Assembly (NCBI RefSeq): GCF_020733635.1
Contig: NZ_JAJFZL010000001.1
Location: 4,340,001 to 4,404,000 of the forward strand
Length of the DNA: 64,000 nucleotides
Source of the DNA: Nocardia spumae
GTDB lineage: Bacteria > Actinomycetota > Actinomycetes > Mycobacteriales > Mycobacteriaceae
Reading direction: 5' to 3'
The stretch's first letter is position 1. Every line of letters begins with the position of its first letter. The notes beneath the pieces are model-generated. The model saw nothing but the letters and a program-made list of their open reading frames with translations. It made no database searches and was not told where the DNA came from. Shown here one piece after another: positions 1-9,368 of this stretch. A program made the translations under genes and the position numbers.

Positions 1-308
1 CCCGCCTCGCCGCGCAATATCCGAAGGTTCCGCTGGTGGTCAGCCAGCTCGGCGGGATGAACTGGATGGAGGCCATCGAACTGGTGCGGGACACACCGAG
101 CATGTACTTGGAACTGTCCACAGCCACCATCATCTTCGCGGTGCGTCTGGCGATACACGAAATTCCCGAGCGAACGCTGTTCGGCTCGGATGCCCCCTAC
201 GGTGATCCCGTGCTCGCGCGCACCGCCATAGAACGGGTCACCCCTCCCGGCGAGGTCCGTGACCTGGTGCTCGGAGGAAACCTGGGCAAGCTCCTGGGCA
301 TCCTCTGA
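1..308 (+). CDS. Amidohydrolase-family metal-dependent hydrolase, C-terminal fragment
   Basis: The reading frame is open from the first bases of the window and ends at a TGA at 306-308, so only the last ~100 residues are visible and the start lies outside. The visible part resembles the end of an amidohydrolase_2 (TIM-barrel) enzyme: a strand ending in VVSQLGG, then LELSTA, then the FGSDAPYGDP segment, where the Asp of GSD is typically the last metal/catalytic ligand of this superfamily, and a helical tail with GNLGKLLG. These enzymes hydrolyse or decarboxylate small cyclic or carboxylated substrates in the cytosol. The substrate cannot be told from this fragment. Confidence 0.75.
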   Translation, partial: RLAAQYPKVPLVVSQLGGMNWMEAIELVRDTPSMYLELSTATIIFAVRLAIHEIPERTLFGSDAPYGDPVLARTAIERVTPPGEVRDLVLGGNLGKLLGIL

Positions 309-417
309 ACCGGGGCCCGCGGCCCGGTCAGGACGGTGCCTCGGCGATCGCACGGACCCGCGGCCTAGGATCGAGGTATTCCGATTGCCGGAGAGCGTGA
401 ACAGACAAGGGGCACCG

Positions 418-1254
418 GTGGTTTCAGCACGCGAGCTGTGGGCAGTGTTCGAGCCGATCCACGCCGTGACCTATTTCGCCCCCGAATGCCGGGCCGAGTT
501 CGAACAGGCAGGCCTGCGCGGATTCTGGCGCGGCTATTTCGCCGGGCGAGCGGCACCGCTCGGGCCGGTCGGTCCCGGCCTGGTCACGGCGACATTCTTC
601 GGTTTCGCCCCGGCGATGGTCGCCCGAGCACTGCCCGGCGTCTGGGAGCTGGCGACCCCCCGGCAAGTGCTCACCGCCCGCAGTTCGGGCGCCCGCGCCG
701 CCCTGACCCGACTCGGCGCCCACGACGACGACTACGCCGAAGCAGCCGAACTCGCCCGACGCGCCGCGACCGCGGTGGATATCGCGGGCAAGCCCCTCGC
801 CGCCGCCAACGCCGAACTTGTCTGGCCCACCGACCCCCTGTCGATGCTGTGGCACGCCTGCACGGTGCTGCGCGAGCACCGCGGCGACGGCCATGTCGCA
901 GCCCTGACCGCGGCCGGACTCACCGGATGCCAGAGCCTGGCCTGGCGCGCCGCCACCGATGCCGACCGCGAGATCCTGCAACCGGCCCGCGGCTGGGACG
1001 ATGCGCAGTGGGACCGTGCCCGCACCGGATTGATCGAACGAGGCTGGCTCGACGACCACGGACGTCCCACCACGGCCGGGCATGCCGAGTTCGCCGAAAT
1101 CGAAAGACGCACCGACGAATTGGCCTTTCGCCCGTGGCGGGAGTCCGGCGTCACAGCGACCGAACGCCTCGCCGCGCTGCTGCGCCCATTGGCCCGCGCC
1201 GCCCATGCCGCGATGCCCGGCCGCACCCCCATCGGCGCCCTCCCCCGCCCCTGA
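418..1254 (+). CDS. SCO6745-like conserved actinobacterial protein
   Basis: This is a 278-residue protein of unknown function that resembles the SCO6745 family of actinomycetes. The N-terminal ELWAVFEPIHAVTYFAPE segment and the GFWRGYFAGRAAPLG block are characteristic. The C-terminal third (WDDAQWDRARTGLIERGWLDD) looks like a winged-helix-type helix-turn-helix fold, but no DNA target can be proposed. I chose the GTG at 418 because an AAGGGG ribosome-binding site lies about seven bases upstream and family similarity begins here. Longer in-frame starts upstream overlap the preceding gene and look non-coding. It is a single gene, convergent with the universal stress protein gene to its right. 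Confidence 0.8.
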   Translation: MVSARELWAVFEPIHAVTYFAPECRAEFEQAGLRGFWRGYFAGRAAPLGPVGPGLVTATFFGFAPAMVARALPGVWELATPRQVLTARSSGARAALTRLGAHDDDYAEAAELARRAATAVDIAGKPLAAANAELVWPTDPLSMLWHACTVLREHRGDGHVAALTAAGLTGCQSLAWRAATDADREILQPARGWDDAQWDRARTGLIERGWLDDHGRPTTAGHAEFAEIERRTDELAFRPWRESGVTATERLAALLRPLARAAHAAMPGRTPIGALPRP

Positions 1255-1424
1255 ACCACTTCCCACAACGATAGCGACGATCACGTGTGCGGGCACTGAT
1301 GACGTTCCCGGCCGTGGAATCCGAGGACGCCGGCGGCGAAACCTGCGCCCCGGCGCTGATACCGCTGTGTGGGTGGCGCGTCTGCGCACTCACCGTGGGC
1401 AGGGCGGCGCGTATTCCCCAAGAT

Positions 1425-2342
1425 CTACTGCCCCTCCTGGTCGGCGACCAGCTGGCGCGCGACGATGATCGGGCACTCGACCGACTGCACGACAGCGCGA
1501 CTGGTGGAACCGAGCAACATTCCGACGAATCCCCCACGCCCGTGGCTGCCCACGACCACCAGCTGCGCATCCACGGAGTGGGTCAGCAACGCTCGGGCGG
1601 GCCGGTCGCGGACGACGATACTGTGCACCGGGACATCGGGGTGACGTTCGCGGTGGGCGGCCAGGCTTTCCGCCAGGAGCGTGAACTCCTTGTCGCGCGC
1701 CTGTTCCCACGCATCGGTTGGCACATCGCCGCCACTGGAATCGCTCCAGCACCGCAGCGCGATGACCGCGACACCGCGCAGTGCGGCCTCGTCGAACGCA
1801 ATCACGACCGCCGGCGCGCTGTTGGCACTCCCATCGGTACCGACGAGGACCGCCTTGTCCGCAGCGACCGGGTCGTTACCCGACGTCGTGCGGACGATGG
1901 CGACCGGGCAGTGCGCGTGGTGCACCACGGCCGAACTCACCGAACCGAGCAGCGCGCGCTGGAAGGCGCCACGGCCCCTGCTGCCGACCACGAGCATGCG
2001 CGCGCTCCGCGAGCGCGCGATCAGGCTCGGAATGATCGGATCGAAACTCACTTCTCGGCTGATCCGGACCGCATCCGAACAGATCACCGCATCGGCGATG
2101 CGTATCGCCTCGTCGACGACCCGTTCGCCGTCGTCGGCCATCTGATCGACCGCCGCCGCCGTCACATACGGGACCGGTCCGTACGCCCCTTGAAATGCGA
2201 CGGAGGCGAGTACATGCAGTGGGCATCCGTGTCGTGCCGCGTCCGCCGCGGCCCATTCCACGGCCCGGCAGGACTCGGTGGAGCCATCGGTCGCCACCAC
2301 GATCGGCGCCCCGGACGCGCCGCTGCCCCTGTGATCGGCCAT
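1425..2342 (-). CDS. Tandem-domain universal stress protein
   Basis: A 305-residue cytosolic protein with two UspA domains. Domain 1 (about residues 12-150) starts PIVVATDGSTES and ends in the ATP-binding signature GSRGRGAFQRALLGSVS. Domain 2 (about 160-300) has VLVGTDGSANS and GSHGRGGFVGMLLGSTS. Both fit the G-x2-G-x9-G-S/T pattern of nucleotide-binding Usps. Tandem Usps of this length are typical of mycobacteria, where several belong to the hypoxia/dormancy (DosR) regulon. The ATG is preceded by AAGGGA. The gene lies 55 bp downstream of hsp20 in the same orientation, so the two are probably co-transcribed. Confidence 0.92.
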   Translation of the reverse strand: MADHRGSGASGAPIVVATDGSTESCRAVEWAAADAARHGCPLHVLASVAFQGAYGPVPYVTAAAVDQMADDGERVVDEAIRIADAVICSDAVRISREVSFDPIIPSLIARSRSARMLVVGSRGRGAFQRALLGSVSSAVVHHAHCPVAIVRTTSGNDPVAADKAVLVGTDGSANSAPAVVIAFDEAALRGVAVIALRCWSDSSGGDVPTDAWEQARDKEFTLLAESLAAHRERHPDVPVHSIVVRDRPARALLTHSVDAQLVVVGSHGRGGFVGMLLGSTSRAVVQSVECPIIVARQLVADQEGQ

Positions 2343-2397
2343 GGCTCGTCCCTTCGCGGCTGGTCGTTGTCCGGTTCGACGGTCATGCGGCGATCGG

Positions 2398-2820
2398 TTA
2401 GTCCGCGGACTTGACGTCGACTTTGGTCACCTTCTGCTCGGGCTCCCCCATCGGGACGGTGACGGTGAGGATTCCCTTGCCGTAGGTCGCTTCGATGCCC
2501 TTGTCCTGAGCGCCCTCCGGCAGGGCGACCGTCCGCTCGAAGGACCCGTAGCTGAACTCCGAATGCCCCTTCTCCTCATGGGTTTCGCTACGCTCGGCCC
2601 GGATGGTGAGCAGCCCGCTGTGCACCGACACCTCGACGTCCCGCGCCGGATCGACGCCGGGTATCTCGGCGCGGACGACGTAGTGGCCGTCGTCGACGGA
2701 GTCCTCGACCCGTAACAGATGATTGTCGAACATCGGCGCCCGTGCGGAAGTGAACGCGTTCCACCAGTCGGTGAAGTCCGGTAGCAGCGAACCGGGTCGG
2801 TGGGCAGGAAGCAGATTCAT
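2398..2820 (-). CDS. Hsp20/alpha-crystallin family small heat-shock protein
   Basis: A 140-residue small heat-shock protein that holds unfolded proteins without using ATP. After an N-terminal arm (NLLPAHRPGSLLPDFTDWW), the alpha-crystallin domain runs from about residue 36 (LLRVEDSVDDGHYVVRAEIPG) to the conserved GILTVTVP near residue 125. A G-x-L-type motif, SGLLTI, precedes RAERSE. The start was set at the second ATG (2820): the GAGGA ribosome-binding site directly abuts the first ATG (2826) and is correctly spaced only for the second. It resembles the HspX/Acr group, and its pairing with a tandem Usp mirrors the mycobacterial dormancy regulon. An AGGACTT half-site (minus strand, 2885-2891) lies about 65 bp upstream. 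Confidence 0.93.
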   Translation of the reverse strand: MNLLPAHRPGSLLPDFTDWWNAFTSARAPMFDNHLLRVEDSVDDGHYVVRAEIPGVDPARDVEVSVHSGLLTIRAERSETHEEKGHSEFSYGSFERTVALPEGAQDKGIEATYGKGILTVTVPMGEPEQKVTKVDVKSAD

Positions 2821-2889
2821 GATCATTCCTCGGCTGTGTGGTGGTATCGGTCCTACCTTGTCGATTGCACCGGTACCGCCACGGAAGTC

Positions 2890-3102
2890 CTAGGGCATCG
2901 CGTCTTCACCGGGGGTGACGGAAGTCCCCGTTTCCGCGGTGCGGTGTGCGGGCCGGCCCGCACCGACGGTGCGGACCAGAAACACTCCGGTCACCGCGGC
3001 GACCGCGGCTGCCGCCACGGTGTCGTGACCGCGGTGAACCACCGGCGCCACAGGGCTGTTGGCGGCGCCGCGAACAGGGAATGCCGCATATTCGGTAGCC
3101 AT
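2890..3102 (-). CDS. Small hypothetical protein with one possible membrane segment
   Basis: A 70-residue reading frame directly upstream of hsp20 and in the same orientation. It has a hydrophobic stretch near residues 28-46 (TVAAAAVAAVTGVFLVRTVG) that could be a single membrane span. A GAGG ribosome-binding site lies about nine bases before the ATG. I recognise no family. It could be the first gene of the hsp20-usp transcript, or chance, since high-GC DNA gives many open frames. Confidence 0.4.
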   Translation of the reverse strand: MATEYAAFPVRGAANSPVAPVVHRGHDTVAAAAVAAVTGVFLVRTVGAGRPAHRTAETGTSVTPGEDAMP

Positions 3103-3438
3103 GCCGATCGCCTCATCCGACAGAAGTTGTCATGAACCGATGGTGGGCGGACGCCGTCGTCCGGTACAGATCCGAAGGTCCTCGACCGGCACGGCATCGA
3201 ACGGTTCGCCGCTGACTACACGACAAACGGACTCGACGACGACGCAGGTGTGAGGGGTACCGATATCCCCGATGGCCGTCCGATCGGGGAGCGCCGCCGT
3301 GATCGGATCCGCGCTGCCACACGCGGTTTCGCTCGGCCGCGCGACCACCGCCGCGTCCCCGTTATCGGCCGTCGGCCCACCACGTCGTCATCGGATATCG
3401 TGGCGGGTGTCCGGCCCAGCCAGTCAGGAGCACCCGTC

Positions 3439-4544
3439 GTGCCGACCACACCCGATCCCGATTCCGGGTTGCGGCAGCGGCTCGGCGTCGGGGACTATCC
3501 GGCCTCCGGCGGCACCTACGTCTACGGACGTGAACGCCTGGGTGAGTTCTGGGGGTTTCTGGCCGGGTGGGGGTTCGTGATCGGCCAGACCGCCTCGTGC
3601 GCGGCCATGGCCCTGACTGTCGGCGCCTACGTCTGGCCGGACCGAGCGCATGTGGTCGCGGTTGCCGCGGTGGCGGCGCTGACAGCGGTGAACTATCGAG
3701 GCGTGCAGAAGTCGGCGCTGCTGACCCGGATCATCGTCGCGGTGGTGCTCGCCGTGCTGGTCGCCGTCGTGATCGCCGCACTCACCTTTTCCGCGGCCGG
3801 TGCCGGGCAGCTGGCGATCGGGTCCGACGCTTCGGTGCGCGGGGTGCTGCAGGCAGCCGGATTGCTGTTCTTCGCCTTCGCCGGATACGCGCGCATCGCC
3901 ACTCTCGGCGAGGAAGTGCGCGATCCCGCACGCACCATTCCCCGCGCGATTCCGGCCGCGCTGGGGATCGCGCTGGCCGTGTACGCCACCGTCGCGATAT
4001 CGGCCCTGGTGGTACTCGGCCCGCACGGATTGGGTTCTGCCGCAGCGCCGTTGGCCGACACCGTGCGCGCGGCCGGGGTACCGGCTCTGGTGCCGGTAGT
4101 GCGGGTCGGCGCGGCGACCGCGGCCGCGGGATCGCTGCTGGCGCTGGTCCTCGGCGTCTCACGCACACCTTCGCGATGGCCCGTGACGGGCATCTGCCCC
4201 ACGCGCTGGCGGCGGTACATCCCCGCTTCGAGGTGCCCCATCACGCCGAGCTGGCCGTCGGCGTGGTCGTCGCGGTGCTCGCCGCCGTCATCGACGTGCG
4301 CGGCGCGATCGGGTTCTCCTCCTTCGGCGTGCTGGCCTATTACGCCATCGCCAACGCCTCCGCCTGGACGCTCACTGCCGGCGAAGGTCGCCCGCCCCGC
4401 GCGATTCCCGCGCTCGGGCTGGCGGGGTGCGTGATCCTGGCATGCGCCCTTCCGCTCACCGCTGTCCTGTCCGGCGCCGCGGTCCTCGCCGCCGGTGCGC
4501 TGGTCATCCTGCTGCGCCGCCGACCGGCCGCGACGTCGCGGTGA
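3439..4544 (+). pseudogene. Amino-acid permease (APC superfamily), internal deletion plus frameshift
   Basis: The frame starts at GTG 3439 with an AGGAG ribosome-binding site and the usual cytosolic N-terminus (SGLRQRLGVGD). It then jumps directly to YPASGGTYVYGRERLG, a motif that normally lies after transmembrane helices 1 and 2. About 55-60 residues appear to be missing in frame. The rest shows the permease core, with helices and the E-x-x-x-P-x-R-T-I-P signature (EVRDPARTIPRAIP). At about 4163-4172 the frame shifts: LALVLGVSRT continues as TFAMARDGHLPHAL only in the next frame, which then runs to the stop at 4544. Intact relatives are cationic amino-acid/polyamine transporters. With two lesions this copy is very unlikely to work. 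A sequencing error could explain the frameshift but not the deletion. Confidence 0.8.
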
Positions 4545-4602
4545 GCACAGCGCCCGCCGCATGCGGCCGCTGGAACTCCCACGTCGAGTCCGCCCCCTGA
4601 AA

Positions 4603-4637
4603 ACAACACTCCGGTGGGATCGAATCCACCTCGTTGT
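4603..4637. terminator. Possible bidirectional hairpin between converging genes
   Basis: An inverted repeat with outer arms ACAAC (4603-4607) and GTTGT (4633-4637) and inner arms GGTGG (4613-4617) and CCACC (4626-4630). It lies between the 3' ends of the permease pseudogene and the PRPP-synthetase-like gene. There is no U-tract, which is common for actinobacterial terminators. The rest of 4545-4835 holds nothing recognisable. Confidence 0.3.
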
Positions 4638-4835
4638 GGCGATTCCATCGATGCGACGACGACGTTGGCGCCGGTGTTTCGATAGCTCCATTGTGATGCA
4701 GTTCACAGCTGTCGCGCAGAATCCGAAGGCATTGGCACAGAGGCCTTATCGACGCGGTTGCCGGGCCGTCCGGCTCTGTCGGGACCGGCGGATCGGCAAC
4801 CGGGGTCCTCGTCTCGCCGGTGACTTTCGGCCCTG

Positions 4836-5747
4836 CTATTCGGCGCCGTGGTCACGGTGCAGCCGGGTTATCGCCGCGGCGAGCAACGGCGCGATGGAGC
4901 AGACGTCGATCTGCCCCGTGTCCTCGTGATGCAGCACGCTGTCGGTCACCACGATCCGGTGCAGGCCGAGCTCGTGCAGGCGGGCCACCGCACCGGCCAC
5001 CAGTGGACCGTGGGTGGCCGCCGCGACCATACCGTCCGCGTGGTACCGCACCAGGCGGGCCGCGGCCTCGATCGTGGCACCTGTGCAGATCATGTCGTCG
5101 ACCAGCGCCACGGGATGGCCCGAGACGTCACCGAGCAGCTCCAGCGCCTCGACGCTGGTTTCGCTTTCCCGATGTTTACGCACGACCGCCACGGCGGCGC
5201 GCGCCATCGACGCGAAGTGCTCGGCCCGCTCGGCCGCGGCGAGATCGGGAGCCACCGCCACGCCCCGGCCGATCAGTGCCGGGGCCAGTTCACGGGCGAG
5301 TAGCGGGACCGCCGTCAAGACCTCCACCGGCATCGGACATATCGCCTCCAACGTCGGATTATGCGGGTCGACCACGATCATCCGGTCGGCGCCGGCACCG
5401 GCGATCGCCTCCACCGCGACCCGGGAGGCGATCGCCTCGCCCGCCACCGTGCGCCGGTCCTGGCGCGCGTAACCGAAGTACGGGACGACAGCGGTGATCC
5501 GCCTCGCAGCCGCGCGCCGGCACGCGTCCAGGAGCAACAGCAATTCCATGGTGTGGTCGGCCACAGGTGGCGCTGTCGGCTGTAGGACATACACATCCGC
5601 GCCCGCCACATCGGCCACGGCCACCCGGCGCTCACCGTCTGCCGACCGGTCCAGCCGGCACTGGCCCGCGCGACCGTCGAGGTGGGCGATCACAGCGTCG
5701 GTCAGCGGTGGGTTGGCGCTGCCCCCGACGATTCGAATCGAACTCAT
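4836..5747 (-). CDS. Divergent ribose-phosphate diphosphokinase (PRPP synthetase-like)
   Basis: A 303-residue protein of the PRPP synthetase/phosphoribosyltransferase fold. It has the ATP-loop motif PYFGYARQDRR (about residues 90-100) and the PRPP-binding loop ALVDDMICTGAT (about 215-226). It departs from housekeeping Prs: the usual DLHAGQIQGFF region reads DPHNPTLEAICPMPVEVL, and the DKRR motif reads RKHRES, although a Lys and an Arg of the flexible loop remain. It may make PRPP or another phosphoribosyl compound, or may act as a paralogue that senses it. Its ATG overlaps the stop of the acyl carrier protein gene (ATGA), so it is the last gene of the six-gene operon. A housekeeping prs should exist elsewhere in the genome. 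Confidence 0.82.
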   Translation of the reverse strand: MSSIRIVGGSANPPLTDAVIAHLDGRAGQCRLDRSADGERRVAVADVAGADVYVLQPTAPPVADHTMELLLLLDACRRAAARRITAVVPYFGYARQDRRTVAGEAIASRVAVEAIAGAGADRMIVVDPHNPTLEAICPMPVEVLTAVPLLARELAPALIGRGVAVAPDLAAAERAEHFASMARAAVAVVRKHRESETSVEALELLGDVSGHPVALVDDMICTGATIEAAARLVRYHADGMVAAATHGPLVAGAVARLHELGLHRIVVTDSVLHHEDTGQIDVCSIAPLLAAAITRLHRDHGAE

Positions 5748-6001
5748 GACGAACTGCTGGTGAGGAAATCCACGCAGGCGCGAATCGTGACCAGCCGCGG
5801 GTAATCGTCTTCGGCGATGGAGTCACCGCGAACTCTCGACAGTCGTTCCACGAACGTCAGGAAGTCGAGAGAGTCCAGTTCCAGGGCGGTTCGCAGTGGT
5901 GCCTCCGGCGCCAATGCGGCGAGTTCGGCATCGGTGGCGAAGCCGCGCAGCGCGTCGCGGACGGCGGCATCGGCGGATTCGCGAGAGACGGTGGTGGACA
6001 T
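5744..6001 (-). CDS. Free-standing acyl carrier protein
   Basis: An 85-residue acyl carrier protein with the phosphopantetheine serine in LELDSLDF (about residue 48), followed by the helix LTFVERLS. It starts at ATG 6001, four bases after the E2 stop, with an AGGAG ribosome-binding site inside the end of the E2 gene. The longer frame to 6145 is only an upstream extension inside E2. Its place between a 2-oxoacid dehydrogenase E2 gene and a PRPP-synthetase-like gene suggests that it receives an acyl group from the E2 lipoyl arm. That would parallel the glycolyl-ACP chemistry described for NapB/NapD in naphthyridinomycin biosynthesis. This is inference; the carrier could equally serve the operon's AMP ligase. 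Confidence 0.88.
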   Translation of the reverse strand: MSTTVSRESADAAVRDALRGFATDAELAALAPEAPLRTALELDSLDFLTFVERLSRVRGDSIAEDDYPRLVTIRACVDFLTSSSS

Positions 6002-6005
6002 GGTT

Positions 6006-7391
6006 TCACAGCTCCTGAGGACGTTGCAGCAGATCGGCGACACTGTGCAGGAAACGGGCGCCGGTCGCACCGTCGCTGGCGCGATGGTCGGCCGACAACG
6101 TGACGGTGAGTTGCGGCCGGATACCCAGTAGTCCGTCGACCGCACAGGGCTTTTCCGAGACCGCGCCGAGTCCGACGATGGCGACCTGAGGCACGGCGAT
6201 CACACCGAATACCGAATCCACGCCGAGGTCACCGAGATTGGTCACCGTAATCGTGGCCTCGGTCGCATCCGAGGAACGCAGCCGTCCCGCGCGGGCGCGT
6301 TCCACGACCGCGCGCAACGCCGACATCATGGCCGGCGTGTCCATGGAGTCGGCATCGGGGATGGTCGGCACGATAATGCCGCCGCCGCGCAGCGAGACCA
6401 CCACGCCGAGATGTACGGCCCGGGCGGGACGGAAGGCGTCGTCGATCCACTGCCCGTTCAGTGCCGGCACCTGGCGGGCCGCTCCCGCGATGGCACGAAA
6501 GAGCAACGCGGGCAGCAGTATCCGCTTCTCGACAGGCGCGCCGGTATTGGTCTCTCGCAGCCAGGACGTGGCCACGGAGACATCGACGATGTCGGACAGG
6601 TAGTAATGCGGCACGGTTTGTTTGGACCGCACCATCGCCGCGGCGATGGTCGAGCGCATCGCGGCCGCGTCACGGGTGGGCGCGGTCTCGGGCGCCGTGC
6701 CGCGATCCGACGGTGGCCTCGGTCGCCGCGTATCGGGCTTCGGTGTGTCCGGACCGAGATCGCGAGCACGCACGGCGCCGTCCTGCCCACTGCCTGAGGC
6801 CGCGGACAGATCCAGTCCGCGAGCGTCGGCGAGTCGGCGAGCCAAGCCGGACGCTCGGATATGGTCGGTCGTTCCCGGCCCGCCGCTCGCGGTCGGCGCC
6901 GCGGTCGGCGCCGGGGTCGAGTTCTGCTGCCCGGCAGCCGCTTCCACGTCGGCTCGCAGAATGCGACCGCCGGGACCGGTGCCGTGCAGGGCCGCCGGCT
7001 CGAGTCCCGCCTGCTCGGCCAGGTGGCGCACCAATGGTGTCATCCGCACGGGCGGGCCACTCGACGTCGCGGATGTGGCTGCGGCATCCGCGCGGTCGTG
7101 CGGCTGCGCGCCCGCGGCAGGCTCCCGCGGGAGGACCGGTTCCCCGTCCGCCACGCCGACGGTGCCGATCGTCGCGAGCACGGCACCCACCGGCACAGTT
7201 TCGCCCTCGGGCACCATGATCTCGTCGATGACACCGTCGTCGAAGCATTCGATCTCGATGGCGGCCTTGGTGGTATCGACTTCGGCGACGATATCGCCGC
7301 GGCGCACTCGGTCGCCCGGGTGAACGAGCCAGTGCAGCACGGTGCCCTCGGTCATATCGGCACCCAGCGACGGCATCCGGAATTCGGCCAT
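6006..7391 (-). CDS. 2-oxoacid dehydrogenase complex E2 (dihydrolipoamide acyltransferase)
   Basis: A 461-residue E2 component. An N-terminal lipoyl domain (about residues 1-78) carries the lipoylated Lys in DTTKAAIE. A peripheral-subunit-binding domain follows (TPLVRHLAEQAGLEP through GRILRADVE, about 115-150) and then a second similar segment (ASGLARRLADARGLDLS, about 180-215). After a Pro/Thr-rich linker the catalytic domain runs from about 245 to the end, with the active-site motif ADHRASDG. It transfers an acyl group from lipoamide to CoA or, possibly here, to the ACP encoded next. ATG 7391 lies one base from the E1-beta stop. No E3 gene is present, so the housekeeping lipoamide dehydrogenase probably serves it. 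Confidence 0.92.
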   Translation of the reverse strand: MAEFRMPSLGADMTEGTVLHWLVHPGDRVRRGDIVAEVDTTKAAIEIECFDDGVIDEIMVPEGETVPVGAVLATIGTVGVADGEPVLPREPAAGAQPHDRADAAATSATSSGPPVRMTPLVRHLAEQAGLEPAALHGTGPGGRILRADVEAAAGQQNSTPAPTAAPTASGGPGTTDHIRASGLARRLADARGLDLSAASGSGQDGAVRARDLGPDTPKPDTRRPRPPSDRGTAPETAPTRDAAAMRSTIAAAMVRSKQTVPHYYLSDIVDVSVATSWLRETNTGAPVEKRILLPALLFRAIAGAARQVPALNGQWIDDAFRPARAVHLGVVVSLRGGGIIVPTIPDADSMDTPAMMSALRAVVERARAGRLRSSDATEATITVTNLGDLGVDSVFGVIAVPQVAIVGLGAVSEKPCAVDGLLGIRPQLTVTLSADHRASDGATGARFLHSVADLLQRPQEL

Positions 7392-7392
7392 G

Positions 7393-8364
7393 TCACGCCA
7401 CCGCCTCGCGCAATGCCGCCAGCACCGTCGCCGGTTGTGGCAGCGCCGCATCCTCGAGTTGGCGGGCGTACGGGATCGGCACCTCCGCGCCACAGATCCT
7501 GCCGATCGGCGCATCCAGGTCGAAGTAGGCGTATTCGGCTGCGCGGGCGGCGATTTCGGCAGCGACACTCATACTGCGCCAGGCTTCGTCGGTGATGACC
7601 AGCCGATGGGTGCGGCGCACCGACTCCAGCACCGTGATCTCGTCGAGCGGACGCAGGGTGCGCAGGTCTACCACTTCGACCGAAATCCCCTCGGCCGCAG
7701 CCAGTTCGGCGGCTGCGAGGGCGACGGGTACTGTCGCCCCGTAGGCGACGAGGGTGATATCGGTGCCGCGCCGGCGGACCTCGGCCTTATCGATATCGAC
7801 CGCACCGGCGTCGGCGGCCAGTTCGGATCGGCTGTTGTACAGCGCGATCGGTTCGAAGATCACCACCGGATCGGGGTCGGTCAGCGCCGTCGACAGCATG
7901 CCCCGGGCGTCGGCGACGGTTGCCGGGCACACCACGCGCAGTCCGGGAATGTGGGCGTAGAAGGTCTCGAGGCTGTGTGAATGCTGAGCGGCCAGCTGCC
8001 GTCCCGGCCCGGTGGCCATCCGGATGACCAGCGGCACCCCGAGCTGCCCGCCGGACATGTGCCGCAGTGTCGCGGCGTTGTTGAGGATCTGATCGAGTGC
8101 CAGCAGGCTGAAGTTGACGGTCATTATTTCCACGATCGGCCGCATTCCCGCGAGCGCGGCACCTATCCCGGCGCCGACGAAGGCCGATTCGCTCAGCGGA
8201 GTATCGCGTATTCGACGAGGTCCGAATTCGTCGAGCAGTCCCCGGCTCACACCGAAACAGCCACCGTAGGCTCCGACGTCCTCCCCCATCAGGAAGACCC
8301 GCTCGTCCTCGATCAGAGCCGTGCGCAGGGCCTCCCGCATCGCTTCGCGGTAGGTGGTGGTCAT
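7393..8364 (-). CDS. 2-oxoacid dehydrogenase E1 component, beta subunit
   Basis: A 323-residue transketolase-like E1-beta subunit. The N-terminal part has [18 protein letters not shown] and the family motif [21 protein letters not shown]. The middle has the conserved [23 protein letters not shown] segment, and the C-terminal domain carries [11 protein letters not shown] and [12 protein letters not shown]. Together with E1-alpha it decarboxylates a 2-oxoacid on thiamine diphosphate and loads the acyl group on E2. The ATG at 8364 overlaps the E1-alpha stop (ATGA); the longer upstream frame lies inside E1-alpha. It resembles the acetoin/pyruvate dehydrogenase type more than the branched-chain type, but the substrate cannot be assigned. 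Confidence 0.92.
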   Translation of the reverse strand: MTTTYREAMREALRTALIEDERVFLMGEDVGAYGGCFGVSRGLLDEFGPRRIRDTPLSESAFVGAGIGAALAGMRPIVEIMTVNFSLLALDQILNNAATLRHMSGGQLGVPLVIRMATGPGRQLAAQHSHSLETFYAHIPGLRVVCPATVADARGMLSTALTDPDPVVIFEPIALYNSRSELAADAGAVDIDKAEVRRRGTDITLVAYGATVPVALAAAELAAAEGISVEVVDLRTLRPLDEITVLESVRRTHRLVITDEAWRSMSVAAEIAARAAEYAYFDLDAPIGRICGAEVPIPYARQLEDAALPQPATVLAALREAVA

Positions 8365-9368
8365 GATCGCTCCGCGTAGACGTGCCGAGTCAGTTCCGAT
8401 ACCGGTTCCTCCGGCGCCTCCTCGGCGGCGGCGATCGCCGCGTCCAACTCCGCGTCCGCCTCCGCTTCCAGCGCGTCCAACGTCCCGTTGTCGAGTTCGC
8501 CCGCGGCACGAAGTGCTCCGGCCAGCAGTTCGATGGGGTCGCGCTGCCGCCATCGCTCGATCTCTGCTTTGTCGCGATAGCGGTCGGCGTCGTAGAGCGA
8601 GTGCGCGCGGAACCGGTAGGTGCGCAATTCCAGGAAACAGGGTCCGGCACCACCGCGAATCGCGGTGACGGCACGACGCGTCGCGGCGGCGACAGCGACC
8701 GCGTCCATACCGTCGACCGGCCATGCCATCAGCCCGTATCCGGCCGCCCGCAACGCCAGATCGATCATCGCGTGCTCACGCGCCAGGGCCGTCCCCATGG
8801 CGTATCGGTTGTTCTCGCAGGCGAACAGCACCGGGAGCCGCCACAGCGCGGCCAGATTCGCGCATTCGTGGAATTCCCCCTCCGCCATGGCGCCGTCGCC
8901 GAACAGGCACACCGTGATCCGGTCGTGTCCGGCAAGCACATCGGCGAGGGCGAGGCCGGCCGCGATCGGCAATCCGCCGCCGACGATCGCGTTTCCGCCG
9001 TAGAACCGGCGCCGCGCGTCGAACAGGTGCATCGAACCGCCGCGGCCGTGGCTGCAGCCGGTGGTGCGGCCGAACATCTCGGCCATCAGTTCCGACATCG
9101 GGATGCCGCGAGCCAGCGCGTGCCCGTGTTCGCGATAGGTGGACACCACCGCGTCTTCGGCTCCGATCTGACTCAGCAGTCCGGCGGCGACCGCTTCCTC
9201 CCCCACATACAGGTGCAGGAATCCGCGGATCTTCTCGGCGCTGTAGAGTTGGACGCAACGTTCCTCGAAACGCCGGATCCGAATCATCTGGCGCAGCAAC
9301 AGCTCTCGTTCCGACGGTACCGAGGCTTCGCCCGGCGTGGCCGAGGCGATCGGCTCGGTCGTGCTCAT
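8361..9368 (-). CDS. 2-oxoacid dehydrogenase E1 component, alpha subunit
   Basis: A 335-residue thiamine-diphosphate-dependent E1-alpha. It has [19 protein letters not shown] and [13 protein letters not shown] near the N-terminus, and [11 protein letters not shown]. The TPP/Mg motif begins [12 protein letters not shown] and closes with [10 protein letters not shown]. The phosphorylation-loop equivalent reads [12 protein letters not shown] chose ATG 9368, which overlaps the stop of the ligase gene, because a GGAGG site lies about eight bases upstream; a GTG three bases earlier is possible. It forms a heterotetramer with E1-beta and decarboxylates a 2-oxoacid such as pyruvate. Confidence 0.92.
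   Translation of the reverse strand: MSTTEPIASATPGEASVPSERELLLRQMIRIRRFEERCVQLYSAEKIRGFLHLYVGEEAVAAGLLSQIGAEDAVVSTYREHGHALARGIPMSELMAEMFGRTTGCSHGRGGSMHLFDARRRFYGGNAIVGGGLPIAAGLALADVLAGHDRITVCLFGDGAMAEGEFHECANLAALWRLPVLFACENNRYAMGTALAREHAMIDLALRAAGYGLMAWPVDGMDAVAVAAATRRAVTAIRGGAGPCFLELRTYRFRAHSLYDADRYRDKAEIERWRQRDPIELLAGALRAAGELDNGTLDALEAEADAELDAAIAAAEEAPEEPVSELTRHVYAERS

Noticed and set aside
424..1389. Long leftward frame opposite the SCO6745-like gene
   Set aside because: Gly/Arg-rich shadow of the real gene on the plus strand.
4613..4630. GGTGG-GATCGAAT-CCACC, resembling a tRNA T-arm
   Set aside because: The loop lacks TTC, and no acceptor, D or anticodon arms fit upstream. It is treated as part of a hairpin.
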